Assembly: GCA_021545665.1 (NCBI GenBank)
Contig: JAJRTX010000076.1
Location: 1-10,266, forward strand
Direction of reading: 5' to 3'
Length of the DNA stretch: 10,266 nucleotides
Origin: Zetaproteobacteria bacterium
Lineage (GTDB): Bacteria; Pseudomonadota; Zetaproteobacteria; Mariprofundales; Mariprofundaceae
The position numbers and the translations under genes are program-made. A model generated the notes under the pieces. The model was given only the letters and a program-made list of their open reading frames with translations, was not told the DNA's origin and ran no database searches. This document shows, one piece after another, positions 1 to 7,158 of the stretch (positions are counted from its first letter, which is position 1; every line of letters starts with the position of its first letter).

Positions 1-603
1 AAAGAAACCCTGCTGGTATTTGCCTCACTCAGTCTCACCGCTTTTGTGCTGGTGCTATTCATGAACGAGCTGACCATCTGGATGTCACTGGGCGGCATCG
101 CGCTGGCGGTCAGCTACCCGTTCATGAAACGTTATCACTACCTGCCGCAGGTACACCTGGGTGCCGCGTTCGGCTGGTCCGCACCGATGGCCTACACCGC
201 GCAGGCAAATGAGATTACCGTCATCACCTGGCTGATTTTCCTCGCCACCATCCTGTGGGCCACCGCCTACGACACCATGTATGCCATGGTGGATTACGAC
301 GATGACATCAAGATCGGGGTTAAGTCCACCGCCATCCTGTTCGGCAATCAGGACAGGTTGATCATCGGCGTGATACAGATTCTGCTCATTCTGGATTTAC
401 TGCTGATCGGACACCGCGCCGAACTGAGCGGCTTTTATTATCTCGGTGTCGCTGCCGCCAGTGTGTTCGCCGTCTATCAGCAATACTTAATCAAAGACAG
501 AAAACCTGAGCTTTGTTTTCAGGCCTTTTTAAACAACAACTGGTTTGGGCTGGTGTTGTTTGTTGGCGTGTTTCTGGATTATCAGTTTGCGGCTGTTACT
601 TAA
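1..603 (+). CDS. ubiA: 4-hydroxybenzoate polyprenyltransferase, C-terminal part
   Basis: UbiA is an inner-membrane prenyltransferase that joins a polyprenyl chain to 4-hydroxybenzoate in ubiquinone synthesis. The frame is open from base 1, so the gene starts left of the window; 200 codons are visible and roughly the first 90 of a usual 290-residue protein are missing. The second Asp-rich motif of the family is clear at visible residues 91-102 (AYDTMYAMVDYDDD), followed by KIGVKSTAILFG, which is typical of proteobacterial UbiA. Several hydrophobic membrane helices surround it, and the end (CFQAFLNNNWFGLVLF) is also family-typical. It converges on the minus-strand genes to its right. Family assignment is secure; only the N-terminus is unseen. 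Confidence 0.96.
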   Translation, partial: KETLLVFASLSLTAFVLVLFMNELTIWMSLGGIALAVSYPFMKRYHYLPQVHLGAAFGWSAPMAYTAQANEITVITWLIFLATILWATAYDTMYAMVDYDDDIKIGVKSTAILFGNQDRLIIGVIQILLILDLLLIGHRAELSGFYYLGVAAASVFAVYQQYLIKDRKPELCFQAFLNNNWFGLVLFVGVFLDYQFAAVT

Positions 604-976
604 CGACTTGAGCAAGTTATAAGCATTACCTAGTTAGCCGATTGTTCCAATCGATGCAGTGTCTCACAACACACATAAGGGACATTAAGCGTTATCATCT
701 GGCAATAGAAAATGATTAAAAACGGACATTAACATCGCAATTCAGCGGCGCCAAAAAGTGTAGCACAGCGTGTGCTTTTTGGCGTCTGACGAGGATGTGA
801 TTTATTCTGTGTAACTGCCAAGTTTAAATATAAACCTTCAGTCGATTCTCGAACTCGAGGATAAACCGATTGAGAGCAGGTTTACAATCATGGATTTGCA
901 TAGTCCATTTTTTTGATGCTTCCCTTACCTCCAAATAGATGACCTTTTTAGCCAAATATACGACACTATGAATTTT
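604..976. other. convergent intergenic gap, no gene
   Basis: These 373 bases separate the stop of ubiA from the stop of the convergent minus-strand gene. I see no convincing ORF. The gap holds the terminator-like hairpin at 749-784. It also has a 9-base direct repeat, GGACATTAA, at 680-688 and 724-732, of unknown meaning. Just after the ubiA stop is a small ACTTG/CAAGT inverted repeat whose loop is only two bases, too tight to be a useful hairpin. Confidence 0.6.
749..784. terminator. probable bidirectional terminator between convergent genes
   Basis: The inner hairpin AGCAC (762-766) / GTGCT (772-776) has a 5-nt loop and is followed on the + strand by TTTT at 777-780, as expected for an intrinsic terminator after ubiA. 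A longer arrangement pairs CGCCAAAAAG (749-758) with CTTTTTGGCG (775-784). Read on the minus strand, the inner hairpin is followed after ACAC by TTTTT, so the same element could stop the gene ending at 977. The site lies between two converging genes, which fits. The T-run is interrupted by GGCG rather than continuing, so efficiency is uncertain. Confidence 0.55.
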
Positions 977-1567
977 TTATGATCCTAGCTCAGTTTCTGC
1001 TTCTTCTTGTCCATAGACACTAACATCTAGTTTTATTTGAGTTCGAAGAGAACTAAATTTATCTTTAATTACGTCGTCAGTATCGGTTACTAGAGAACTT
1101 CGTGCTTGGCGCCATAGCTTCCCTGCCTCTGTTGATAAAAATATTCCATTGCCAAAATTGTAATACCATTTTGTCATTTCCTCATCGATTTGGTTCTTTT
1201 CTGAGTCTGTTACTGCTTCCGTGCGAGTTGGCCGAACCATATAAGTCAACGCCCAAAGGAGTTTATATGCCTCAATGCGTGGTAAAAGAATTTCGATTTT
1301 AACCTGCACTTTTTCTGTTAAATCAGATTCGAATGCTGCCAGATCCTTCGCGATATCTCCTTTGATTTCTTCTGTGGCACTTATCAGTTTAACTGACTGG
1401 ACATGCAACTGTTTTTCAATTTCATTGTGAGCCTTCTGCTCACCCTTTTTGTTAAGATATGAGCGAAGAAAAACAGACAATCCGGCAACTAATACAAATA
1501 CCAGAATCAGAAACCAGCTTTGATAAGTTAAACCTTTTTCTACAGCGTCTTCCACTAACTTCTGCAA
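977..1567 (-). CDS. single-helix membrane protein with coiled coil, unknown function
   Basis: I do not recognise a named family. The 196-residue product has one hydrophobic segment at about residues 18-34, then a basic stretch (RSYLNKKGEQK), which by the positive-inside rule puts the rest in the cytoplasm. Residues 40-90 are charged and heptad-like, probably a coiled coil. Residues 95-175 form a compact domain with the string KWYYNFGNGIFLS; similar strings occur in other bacterial hypothetical proteins of this build, from memory. The start is TTG: TAAGGA sits 7 nt upstream, a sigma70-like promoter lies at 1634-1661, and no better start is in frame. It is 494 bp from the transpeptidase-like gene with its own promoter, so it is probably a separate unit. 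An immunity role for the upstream toxins is possible but unsupported, and its cytoplasmic orientation argues against protection from a periplasmic enzyme. Confidence 0.75.
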   Translation of the reverse strand: MQKLVEDAVEKGLTYQSWFLILVFVLVAGLSVFLRSYLNKKGEQKAHNEIEKQLHVQSVKLISATEEIKGDIAKDLAAFESDLTEKVQVKIEILLPRIEAYKLLWALTYMVRPTRTEAVTDSEKNQIDEEMTKWYYNFGNGIFLSTEAGKLWRQARSSLVTDTDDVIKDKFSSLRTQIKLDVSVYGQEEAETELGS

Positions 1568-1574
1568 TTTTGAA

Positions 1575-1580
1575 TCCTTA
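1575..1580 (-). promoter_or_regulatory. ribosome binding site supporting a TTG start
   Basis: On the minus strand this reads TAAGGA, 7 nt before the TTG at 1567. It is the main reason for accepting the non-ATG start of the small membrane protein. Confidence 0.6.
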
Positions 1581-1633
1581 GTGGTTTCCTTCTTTCCAAG
1601 GCTAACGGTTTAATTAATGGAACCCCACGTCCC

Positions 1634-1661
1634 GTTATATTTTTTTAGCCAAAAAAGTCAA
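1634..1661 (-). promoter_or_regulatory. sigma70-like promoter of the small membrane protein gene
   Basis: On the minus strand, TTGACT (1661-1656) and TATAAC (1639-1634) are separated by 16 nt, one short of the ideal 17. The spacer contains a short A/T inverted repeat (TTTTTT-GGCT-AAAAAA). A start of transcription near 1627 would give a leader of about 60 nt before the TTG start. Confidence 0.55.
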
Positions 1662-2061
1662 TCAGTTATTCACTTTTTAACGAGGCTACATACTACGTTG
1701 GACCGGTTAAGTTTAGCTGCAAGAGTCCTTACCGCATTATGCTCCAATCCTGAGCACTAAACAGACATGGAACGGAATCTATATAAAAGCGAAGTCCAGT
1801 GTCCTGAATAAAGTGGACCAAGCCTCGGCTGACATCGGCCATGTATCTACTACAATCAAAAGTCTTAGATTCTTTGTGCCATTGAACCGATGTGTGCCCA
1901 AATCGTTAGTACCCGCAAGAATTCCATTCCAATAGAACCGAGCAACGAAGCTGTATGATTCAACGCGATCAAGCAAGTTGCCGGTGACATAAAGCGTCAG
2001 ATTGAATCTAAAGCAAATATTTTAGTAATTTATATCTGCTATTGAATTCGGTCTGCATGAC

Positions 2062-3261
2062 TTACGGTTTTTTATAATTAACTATCACTTTGGTTCGACC
2101 TATAACAGAATGGTAGTTTATCTGTCTCATCTTACCCCAACTAGAAGAGCTGACATGAACACATCCATGAGAAGACTCACCAACTTTTCCGGCGTGTATT
2201 GCTTCTCCTCTATTGTAGAAAACGGCAAGATGCATGTTAGCTGAAGTGTCTGGGCTTGGTGTATATCTGCCTCGCGGGCCAACGCCTCCAGTCAAGCTAT
2301 CAGAATAGGTCCCACTATTATAATTTTGACCTTCAATCCGGTGCACAGTAAATTTACCTGCATCTGTTTGTCCAACCTGTAATGACCCTCCTGATATCGA
2401 TAACGAAAAATTAGGTAATGCCACTTTGTTTGGAGAGTAAAAAACTTTTAGCGTTCCACTCCATGTATCATTACCGCCTGAATCTACCTTTTTGGTCTTC
2501 AAAGTGATTATTATTTTCTTAATCCAAGGTTGATTTTTCGCGCTTTTAAATGGCTGCTCTACCCAGTCCGGAGGTGAATCAGCCATCCCATAATTGAAGC
2601 TTCCTTTTTTCTTCCGGTACCGCTGGATTTTCCCTGTCTGTTGCATAACATGTGTCAATTCATGCGCCAATAGTCGTCGGCCAGATTGCGAATTCGGATG
2701 ATATTCACCAGAACCTAATGCAACATGGTTGCCTAGCGTAAATGCACGGGCATGAATGGATTTGGCTGTATCTGCTGCTGCACTATCCGCATGCACCCGC
2801 ACACCACTAAAATCATGGCCGAAACGTGGTTCGAAGAAAGCACGAGTGCCATGGTCAAGTGGTTGGCCACCTCCCTTGAGGCTATTGAGGCGTGATTCGA
2901 TGCCGGAATTAACTTCCGGCGTATGACTCGGCTGTGCCTTGGGCTGAAGTTGCTCCTCATCGTATTCCGGGCACATACGCTGGATATGCATCGGTTGAAC
3001 TAATCCTGATTCGACTCGCTGCGCTACATCGGTATCGGAGATTTTCATTACCTGATCGGCGATACGGTCCGCTTCCTGCTCGTATTTGTCATTGGGTTGG
3101 CCGATGGTCAACTTGGCCTGCGCACCGGTGGTACGAAGAACATTGTAGATTTCGCTCTGCTGCACCCTTGCCTCCGGGCTGCGATACCCAAAGCGTGAAG
3201 GCTGCGACCGATTACGGGCCACAGGTGATGAGTGTTTTTTCTTAGCAGTAAACGTATTCAT
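2062..3261 (-). CDS. DUF4157 (eCIS-core) protein with L,D-transpeptidase-like C-terminal domain
   Basis: The 399-residue protein has two parts. Residues 1-215 are the DUF4157/eCIS-core module: the conserved PVARNRSQPSRFGYR at 13-27, PNDKYEQEADRIADQV at 56-71, FGHDFSGVRVH at 147-157, and an HExxH motif (HELTH, 200-204). Residues 245-399 resemble a YkuD-type L,D-transpeptidase: a beta-rich part with AGKFTVHR (301-308), then His356, SHGCVH at 364-369 with the presumed nucleophile Cys367, and GRTKVIVNY at 388-396. Enzymes of this fold cut or exchange peptide cross-links in peptidoglycan, and the type VI effector Tlde1 is a known antibacterial example. No signal peptide is seen, so it probably depends on a specialised delivery system. 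ATG start with a weak AAAGG 10 nt upstream. The module is shared with the next gene upstream. Its linker Cys pair is incomplete (Cys97, Tyr100). Activity and target are inferred. Confidence 0.82.
   Translation of the reverse strand: MNTFTAKKKHSSPVARNRSQPSRFGYRSPEARVQQSEIYNVLRTTGAQAKLTIGQPNDKYEQEADRIADQVMKISDTDVAQRVESGLVQPMHIQRMCPEYDEEQLQPKAQPSHTPEVNSGIESRLNSLKGGGQPLDHGTRAFFEPRFGHDFSGVRVHADSAAADTAKSIHARAFTLGNHVALGSGEYHPNSQSGRRLLAHELTHVMQQTGKIQRYRKKKGSFNYGMADSPPDWVEQPFKSAKNQPWIKKIIITLKTKKVDSGGNDTWSGTLKVFYSPNKVALPNFSLSISGGSLQVGQTDAGKFTVHRIEGQNYNSGTYSDSLTGGVGPRGRYTPSPDTSANMHLAVFYNRGEAIHAGKVGESSHGCVHVSSSSWGKMRQINYHSVIGRTKVIVNYKKP
3181..3227 (-). repeat. 47-bp direct repeat, copy 1 (DUF4157 leader)
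   Basis: These 47 bases are identical to 5328-5374. They encode the invariant PVARNRSQPSRFGYR near the N-terminus of both DUF4157 proteins. The flanking sequence is similar but diverged, so the perfect block may reflect gene conversion or recent duplication, or strong selection on this segment. Confidence 0.85.
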
Positions 3262-3500
3262 TTTTTCTCAGCCTTTAAAAACTCTTGTACACCTTTCAGG
3301 TAATCACTGCCATTCCATAAATATGGGCATTAGATACATCAGCTTCGGTATTCAACATTCAAGACTTGACCGCGAAACATTCATTCCTGCTAGTCCATCA
3401 CAGCTAGTCCCACCATCCCATAAACATGGGATACAGCCAAAGCTCGATCCCACTAGCCTTATTTTGTAATCTTACATTCCTCAAATTTCGGAATTCATTG
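3262..3500. other. 239-bp gap between the two DUF4157 genes
   Basis: No gene or immunity-sized ORF is visible. The gap holds two related palindromic motifs about 103 bp apart: CCATAAATATGGG at 3315-3327 and CCCATAAACATGGG at 3417-3430, the second inside a perfect 7-bp hairpin. An 8-base direct repeat, GCTAGTCC, occurs at 3389-3396 and 3403-3410. I found no convincing -35/-10 pair and no T-run terminator, so read-through from the nuclease gene is plausible. Confidence 0.5.
3415..3432 (-). repeat. perfect 7-bp inverted repeat (hairpin) between toxin genes
   Basis: ATCCCAT and ATGGGAT flank a 4-nt loop. In the minus-strand transcript it would form a stem-loop about 70 nt after the stop of the nuclease gene. 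There is no following T-run, so it is not a standard terminator. It could be an RNA-processing or stability element, or a protein-binding palindrome. Confidence 0.55.
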
Positions 3501-5408
3501 CTAAGGGAAAACGTCTAAGAAGCGGATACCTTGGACACTAAGCTGTTGAGTTACTCCAGAAAGTATTTGTGTATTTCTAGTAATATTTGCGTTTGTAACA
3601 ACCCGCACAAAATTACCGGAATTCAGGGCATCAAGTGCTTGCTGAAGAAGCTGGCGCTCTGAAACTGACCTTGTTGTATCCACAAGCATAGCAGTAATCT
3701 CATTCTGAACTGTGGTAAGATTTCGTCCAAAATTCGTTGTTAATGCACTTACAGAACTAACATTTCCCCCACGAGAGAGCGCCTTATTATCTATAAGGTG
3801 GACGACCCCATTTCGAATTGTGACTATATCAATCCCTCCTTGGTTTGTTCCAAGAATACTCGGTTTGTAAGATAAAATCTGATGTCCGTCTCTAGCGAGA
3901 GCCTCTGCGGCCAGACGCTCTCCAAGATTGCCACGTGCAAGTTGCGGTGTGGTGCTATATGGCTGAGAAGATGTGGCACTTGTGGGATGTTCAACAAATG
4001 AATCATCAACCCTAGTTCCAATGTCTGTATCTACATCCCTCGTGCGTATTCCTAGTCGCTCTCTAACCTGCTCCAGTACCTCATCCCATTTACGTCGAGC
4101 CCACGTAAACGCTTCATTCAACTTCATTGGTGACAATTCTCGAATTCTAGCCAATCCAGCAACAAGACGTGCACGCATACCTGATACGCGTAGCGAGATG
4201 CTCAGTATGCTTCCTGAACCACGAGTCAATATACTATGAAAGTAAGACAAAGCTATATTCCAAGCACGTCTTCCAAAAGTAACAAAGTCATTCCAATGCA
4301 TTGCGACATAACGCTGGAGACGACTAATATCTGTAACCTCGGGAACAAACCTTCTTATCAGCCCTAAAAAGTCCCCTATATGGCTAAGCACCTCGCGCGC
4401 ACCCTTAATAATATACTTACTTGCAGATTTGATAGCGCTACCGACTTCAGGAAACAAACCTATGAGCGAGAACACAAGCCCAAGCCAACGCATAAATCTG
4501 TTGTATTGGTTTTGCGCAATCATAAAATAAAGATGGGCTGAGATGTCACGAGCATCAGAAACTTGATCAAGAATTGGTATGAGGCTCACGCCAAGGTCAA
4601 CACTAATCATTCCAATAGAAGGATCTTCCTCGAATTCACCCATAAGACCACCACCTACCGTACCCCAAAACCCAGGTCCTTCTTCCTTCCGTTCAGATTC
4701 AGATTCACCATTGCGTTGAATTATTGATTGTCCAGCCGTTACGTCGCCCTGCTGAACTATATGTGTCAACTCATGACTCAACAATCGTCTACCTACACTG
4801 GATTGAGGCTGATATTCCCCCGAACCCATCACTACATGATTACCCATCGTAAAAGCACGAGCATGAATCGATTTAGCTGTATCTGCGGAAGTGCTATCCG
4901 TATGTACCCGTACATGATTAAAATCATGGCCGAAGCGGGATTCAAAATATGACCGTGTAGCAAGATCAAGCGGCTGGCCGTCAGCTTTCAGGCCATTGAT
5001 TCTGGATTCAAGACCGAGAGTCACTTTTTGGGTTTGCCCCGGCATTTCCTTGGCCAGGAGCATATCTTCCTCTTCTTCCTCAGGCTTCCGCTGTGCCATC
5101 TCCTCTTCACACTCGGAGCATACGCGCTGAATCTTCATTGGCTGAACCGTTCCTGATTCAACCCGCTGCGCCACATCAGTGTCAGACATGCGCACCACCT
5201 GATCAGCAACACGATCTGCCTCCTGTTCATACTTATCATTTGGCCGACCAACGGTCAACTTGGCCTGCGCGCCGGTGGAGCGAAGAATGTTATGGATTTC
5301 GTCCTGTTGCGCTGTTGTCTCCGGGCCGCGATACCCAAAGCGTGAAGGCTGCGACCGATTACGGGCCACAGGTGCCACGCGTTTCTCCCTAACCGCGAAC
5401 GATTTCAC
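3501..5408 (-). CDS. DUF4157 (eCIS-core) protein with pre-toxin-like region and PD-(D/E)xK-type nuclease-like C-terminus
   Basis: The 635-residue protein reads as a polymorphic toxin. Residues 1-220 are the DUF4157 module, with PNDKYEQEADRVADQV at 56-71, a CSECEEE motif (Cys97, Cys100) and HELTH at 212-216. An acidic linker (109-116) follows Cys100. Residues 245-350 are hydrophobic with DLGVSLIPILDQVSDARDIS (271-290) and LFPEVGSAIK (318-327), resembling pre-toxin segments that precede C-terminal toxins. After a Ser/Thr-rich spacer (475-490), residues 491-635 look like a PD-(D/E)xK nuclease: GNLGERLAAEAL with Glu497, GGID with Asp527, and LIDNKA with Asp540 and Lys542. The GTG start follows the protease stop by 14 nt, with a G-rich site (GGCGGGG) before it, so the two genes are translationally close. 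The start is confirmed by alignment with the paralogue. No signal peptide and no adjacent immunity gene are seen. DNA or RNA cleavage is inferred from fold motifs only. Confidence 0.82.
   Translation of the reverse strand: MKSFAVREKRVAPVARNRSQPSRFGYRGPETTAQQDEIHNILRSTGAQAKLTVGRPNDKYEQEADRVADQVVRMSDTDVAQRVESGTVQPMKIQRVCSECEEEMAQRKPEEEEEDMLLAKEMPGQTQKVTLGLESRINGLKADGQPLDLATRSYFESRFGHDFNHVRVHTDSTSADTAKSIHARAFTMGNHVVMGSGEYQPQSSVGRRLLSHELTHIVQQGDVTAGQSIIQRNGESESERKEEGPGFWGTVGGGLMGEFEEDPSIGMISVDLGVSLIPILDQVSDARDISAHLYFMIAQNQYNRFMRWLGLVFSLIGLFPEVGSAIKSASKYIIKGAREVLSHIGDFLGLIRRFVPEVTDISRLQRYVAMHWNDFVTFGRRAWNIALSYFHSILTRGSGSILSISLRVSGMRARLVAGLARIRELSPMKLNEAFTWARRKWDEVLEQVRERLGIRTRDVDTDIGTRVDDSFVEHPTSATSSQPYSTTPQLARGNLGERLAAEALARDGHQILSYKPSILGTNQGGIDIVTIRNGVVHLIDNKALSRGGNVSSVSALTTNFGRNLTTVQNEITAMLVDTTRSVSERQLLQQALDALNSGNFVRVVTNANITRNTQILSGVTQQLSVQGIRFLDVFP
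5328..5374 (-). repeat. 47-bp direct repeat, copy 2 (DUF4157 leader)
   Basis: Identical to 3181-3227, 2147 bp away in the same orientation. Recombination between the copies would delete the nuclease C-terminus and fuse the leader of this gene to the transpeptidase body, keeping frame because the repeat codes for the same residues in both. Confidence 0.85.
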
Positions 5409-5422
5409 AGATAACCCCGCCT

Positions 5423-7147
5423 TTATCCCACTTCCGACAACGTCAGGCGCTTAATCGTATTGCTATCCAGTGCGGAAGAGAGCTGTGCCAGCTGATCCTT
5501 CAGCAGTTCAACCGCCGTTTCTGGTTGACCTGTCATCTGAACAAGCTGATCTCCAGACTCTTTCAGAATATCTACCAGAGATGTTCCTCTTAGCGCATCG
5601 AACGGCGCCAAATCCAGTTCAAAATCGGCCACAAGCTGGGCCCGGGCCTTATAGTCAAACAGCTTTATGACACTCTGACCTGTTCCCGTTGCCTGAGCGA
5701 GTACATCCATGGCTGCCAGATGAGCGACCGTGGTAACCCCGATATTAGACAGCTTTTTCGCAACTGAATCGCCAACACCCTCGATCTCCTTGGTTTGCAA
5801 ATCGCCTAACACACTGGTAATTGGCTGCACGCCAACATGAATATCAAAACTCATCGATGGCCCAGGATTGCTGATGTTTGTCACTGAAACATTCGATGCC
5901 GCTCCGTCATATGCATCGCTACCCGGAGTAGAGCCCGAAGTGAAATTCCTGTTCCCTTCCCCGCCTGGGAAAGGATCGCCGACATCGCCGCGATCAGTGC
6001 CGTTATTCTCCAGTTCCAACAGTCCATCAGCCTGTTCCAGTGCCACAAGATAATGGCTCTGATCCGTATTATCTGGCTGATTCTCGTCTATATGCCAGAT
6101 AAGAAGACCGGCTCCGGGGAGCTTATTGTCAAAACCCTCTTTGTGCCTGTTCTCTATGAGAAAATACTCTTTACTGGAAGGGTGGCCGACCGGCAGCTTT
6201 AATATATCCGCATTCGAAGCCGACCCTGTTAACGTAGCTGAGCGCCCGGCATTGAAAATCACCTGTGAATCCACCCAGCCAAGTTTATGTTTGCACCATG
6301 CTGACATATGTGCTGGTGTCTTGCCGCCATCATTCCAGGAGCCTCCGGCCATCAGGCACCAGTTACCGATGCCGTGCGAATTGTAATCCGTGTCATACAG
6401 GTCGGGCAGATCGAAGTTATGCCCAAGCTCATGGCAGAACACACCAATATTTCCGTTCTCCGGCTCCATGGTGTAACCGGCGACTTGAACACCATTCACT
6501 TCTACAGGATCTATACTCCAACGATGCGACCAGATATGGTTAACGTCACTTGTCTCTTCTGCACCCGGTCCTGCATGCACGATAAAAAGCGCATCTACTT
6601 CGCCGTCGCCATCCAAATCGTATTCATTGAAATCAACATCAGCCTTTGCAGCTTCAACCACCTCTTTAACCAGTTGCTGAACATTTTTCGGTGGATCGCC
6701 GAAACCGTACTCTCCATCTGTGTAATAAGAGTAAGGATTAAGAGCCTGATACGGACCATATACATCACCAGTAACATCCAGGTTTCCATAAGAGACCTCC
6801 TGATAATAGTCACGCAGGCTTCCTGTCCCCCCCGCACCTTTCGAGAAAAGCATCTCTTCAAAATGTGCCGGTTTCTTAACGAATTTGTTATCAGAAAAAG
6901 ACACCAGCAGTACCAGTGCTCGAACTTTATCTGCTACGTGTGCAAATTCACGCGTAGGTGAAACCAGCGTATGAGCCCGGGTTGCACGCGGCCTGGTAAT
7001 AATCTTCGAATAGGTTGCGATATCGAGCACCTCTTTGCCCTTAAACTGGCTCAGTCCAGCACCCGAACTGATCAACCGCTTTGTGCAACAGATTTTCCGC
7101 AATAATTCTGGTGCTGGTGGCACCTTATGAAAAATATGATTGTTCAT
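5423..7147 (-). CDS. M6-family (immune inhibitor A-like) zinc metalloprotease with helix-hairpin-helix tail
   Basis: The 574-residue protein is a zinc endopeptidase of the M6 family. The zinc site HELGHNFDLPDLYD lies at 239-252 with the catalytic Glu240, followed by GNWCLMAGGSW (261-271). YDLDGDGEVD at 176-185 looks like a calcium loop. GAGLLIWHID (345-354), ALEQADG (369-375) and GDVGDPFPGG (387-396) are family-typical. A beta-rich region ends near 440. Residues 454-480 (EIEGVGDSVAKKLSNIGV and on) are a helix-hairpin-helix-like motif, and 500-574 are helical. I chose ATG at 7147 because GGAGG sits 6 nt upstream; a start 8 codons earlier would put that site inside the gene. M6 enzymes are normally secreted with a signal peptide, but none is visible here. 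The gene is 14 nt from the nuclease toxin, so shared delivery or toxin processing are possible roles, both inferred. Confidence 0.92.
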   Translation of the reverse strand: MNNHIFHKVPPAPELLRKICCTKRLISSGAGLSQFKGKEVLDIATYSKIITRPRATRAHTLVSPTREFAHVADKVRALVLLVSFSDNKFVKKPAHFEEMLFSKGAGGTGSLRDYYQEVSYGNLDVTGDVYGPYQALNPYSYYTDGEYGFGDPPKNVQQLVKEVVEAAKADVDFNEYDLDGDGEVDALFIVHAGPGAEETSDVNHIWSHRWSIDPVEVNGVQVAGYTMEPENGNIGVFCHELGHNFDLPDLYDTDYNSHGIGNWCLMAGGSWNDGGKTPAHMSAWCKHKLGWVDSQVIFNAGRSATLTGSASNADILKLPVGHPSSKEYFLIENRHKEGFDNKLPGAGLLIWHIDENQPDNTDQSHYLVALEQADGLLELENNGTDRGDVGDPFPGGEGNRNFTSGSTPGSDAYDGAASNVSVTNISNPGPSMSFDIHVGVQPITSVLGDLQTKEIEGVGDSVAKKLSNIGVTTVAHLAAMDVLAQATGTGQSVIKLFDYKARAQLVADFELDLAPFDALRGTSLVDILKESGDQLVQMTGQPETAVELLKDQLAQLSSALDSNTIKRLTLSEVG

Positions 7148-7153
7148 CTCTAA

Positions 7154-7158
7154 CCTCC
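7154..7158 (-). promoter_or_regulatory. strong ribosome binding site fixing the protease start
   Basis: On the minus strand this reads GGAGG, 6 nt before ATG at 7147. It decides the start in favour of MNNHIF over the longer in-frame alternative at 7171. Confidence 0.8.

Larger units (their letters stand above)
1568..2061. other. intergenic region, mostly empty, possible gene remnant
   Basis: These 494 bases lie between the transpeptidase-like gene and the small membrane protein gene. Apart from the promoter and binding site at the left end, I see no supported gene. On the minus strand, about 1779-2021 is an 80-codon open stretch containing the peptide LLDRVESYSFVARFYWNG, which looks more protein-like than random. 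It has no ATG or GTG start and no ribosome binding site, so it may be the tail of a decayed gene or chance. No clear terminator for the gene ending at 2062 is visible. Confidence 0.4.

Noticed and set aside
1790..1820. Possible insertion-sequence end (TGTCCTGAATAAAGTGGACC)
   Set aside because: It vaguely recalls IS terminal repeats, but no matching partner end, transposase or target duplication is present in the window.
1779..1976. 65-codon minus-strand ORF after the transpeptidase gene
   Set aside because: No ATG or GTG start and no binding site. The peptide looks somewhat protein-like, so I mention it as a possible remnant within the intergenic entry, but do not call a gene.
2062..5408. 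HELTH motifs of the two DUF4157 proteins as proof of active proteases
   Set aside because: The HExxH string is part of the DUF4157 module in general; whether it is catalytic, perhaps for self-processing, cannot be judged from sequence alone.
6308..6961. 217-codon plus-strand ORF
   Set aside because: It is antisense to the core of the M6 protease, whose zinc-site and family motifs fix the coding frame on the other strand.
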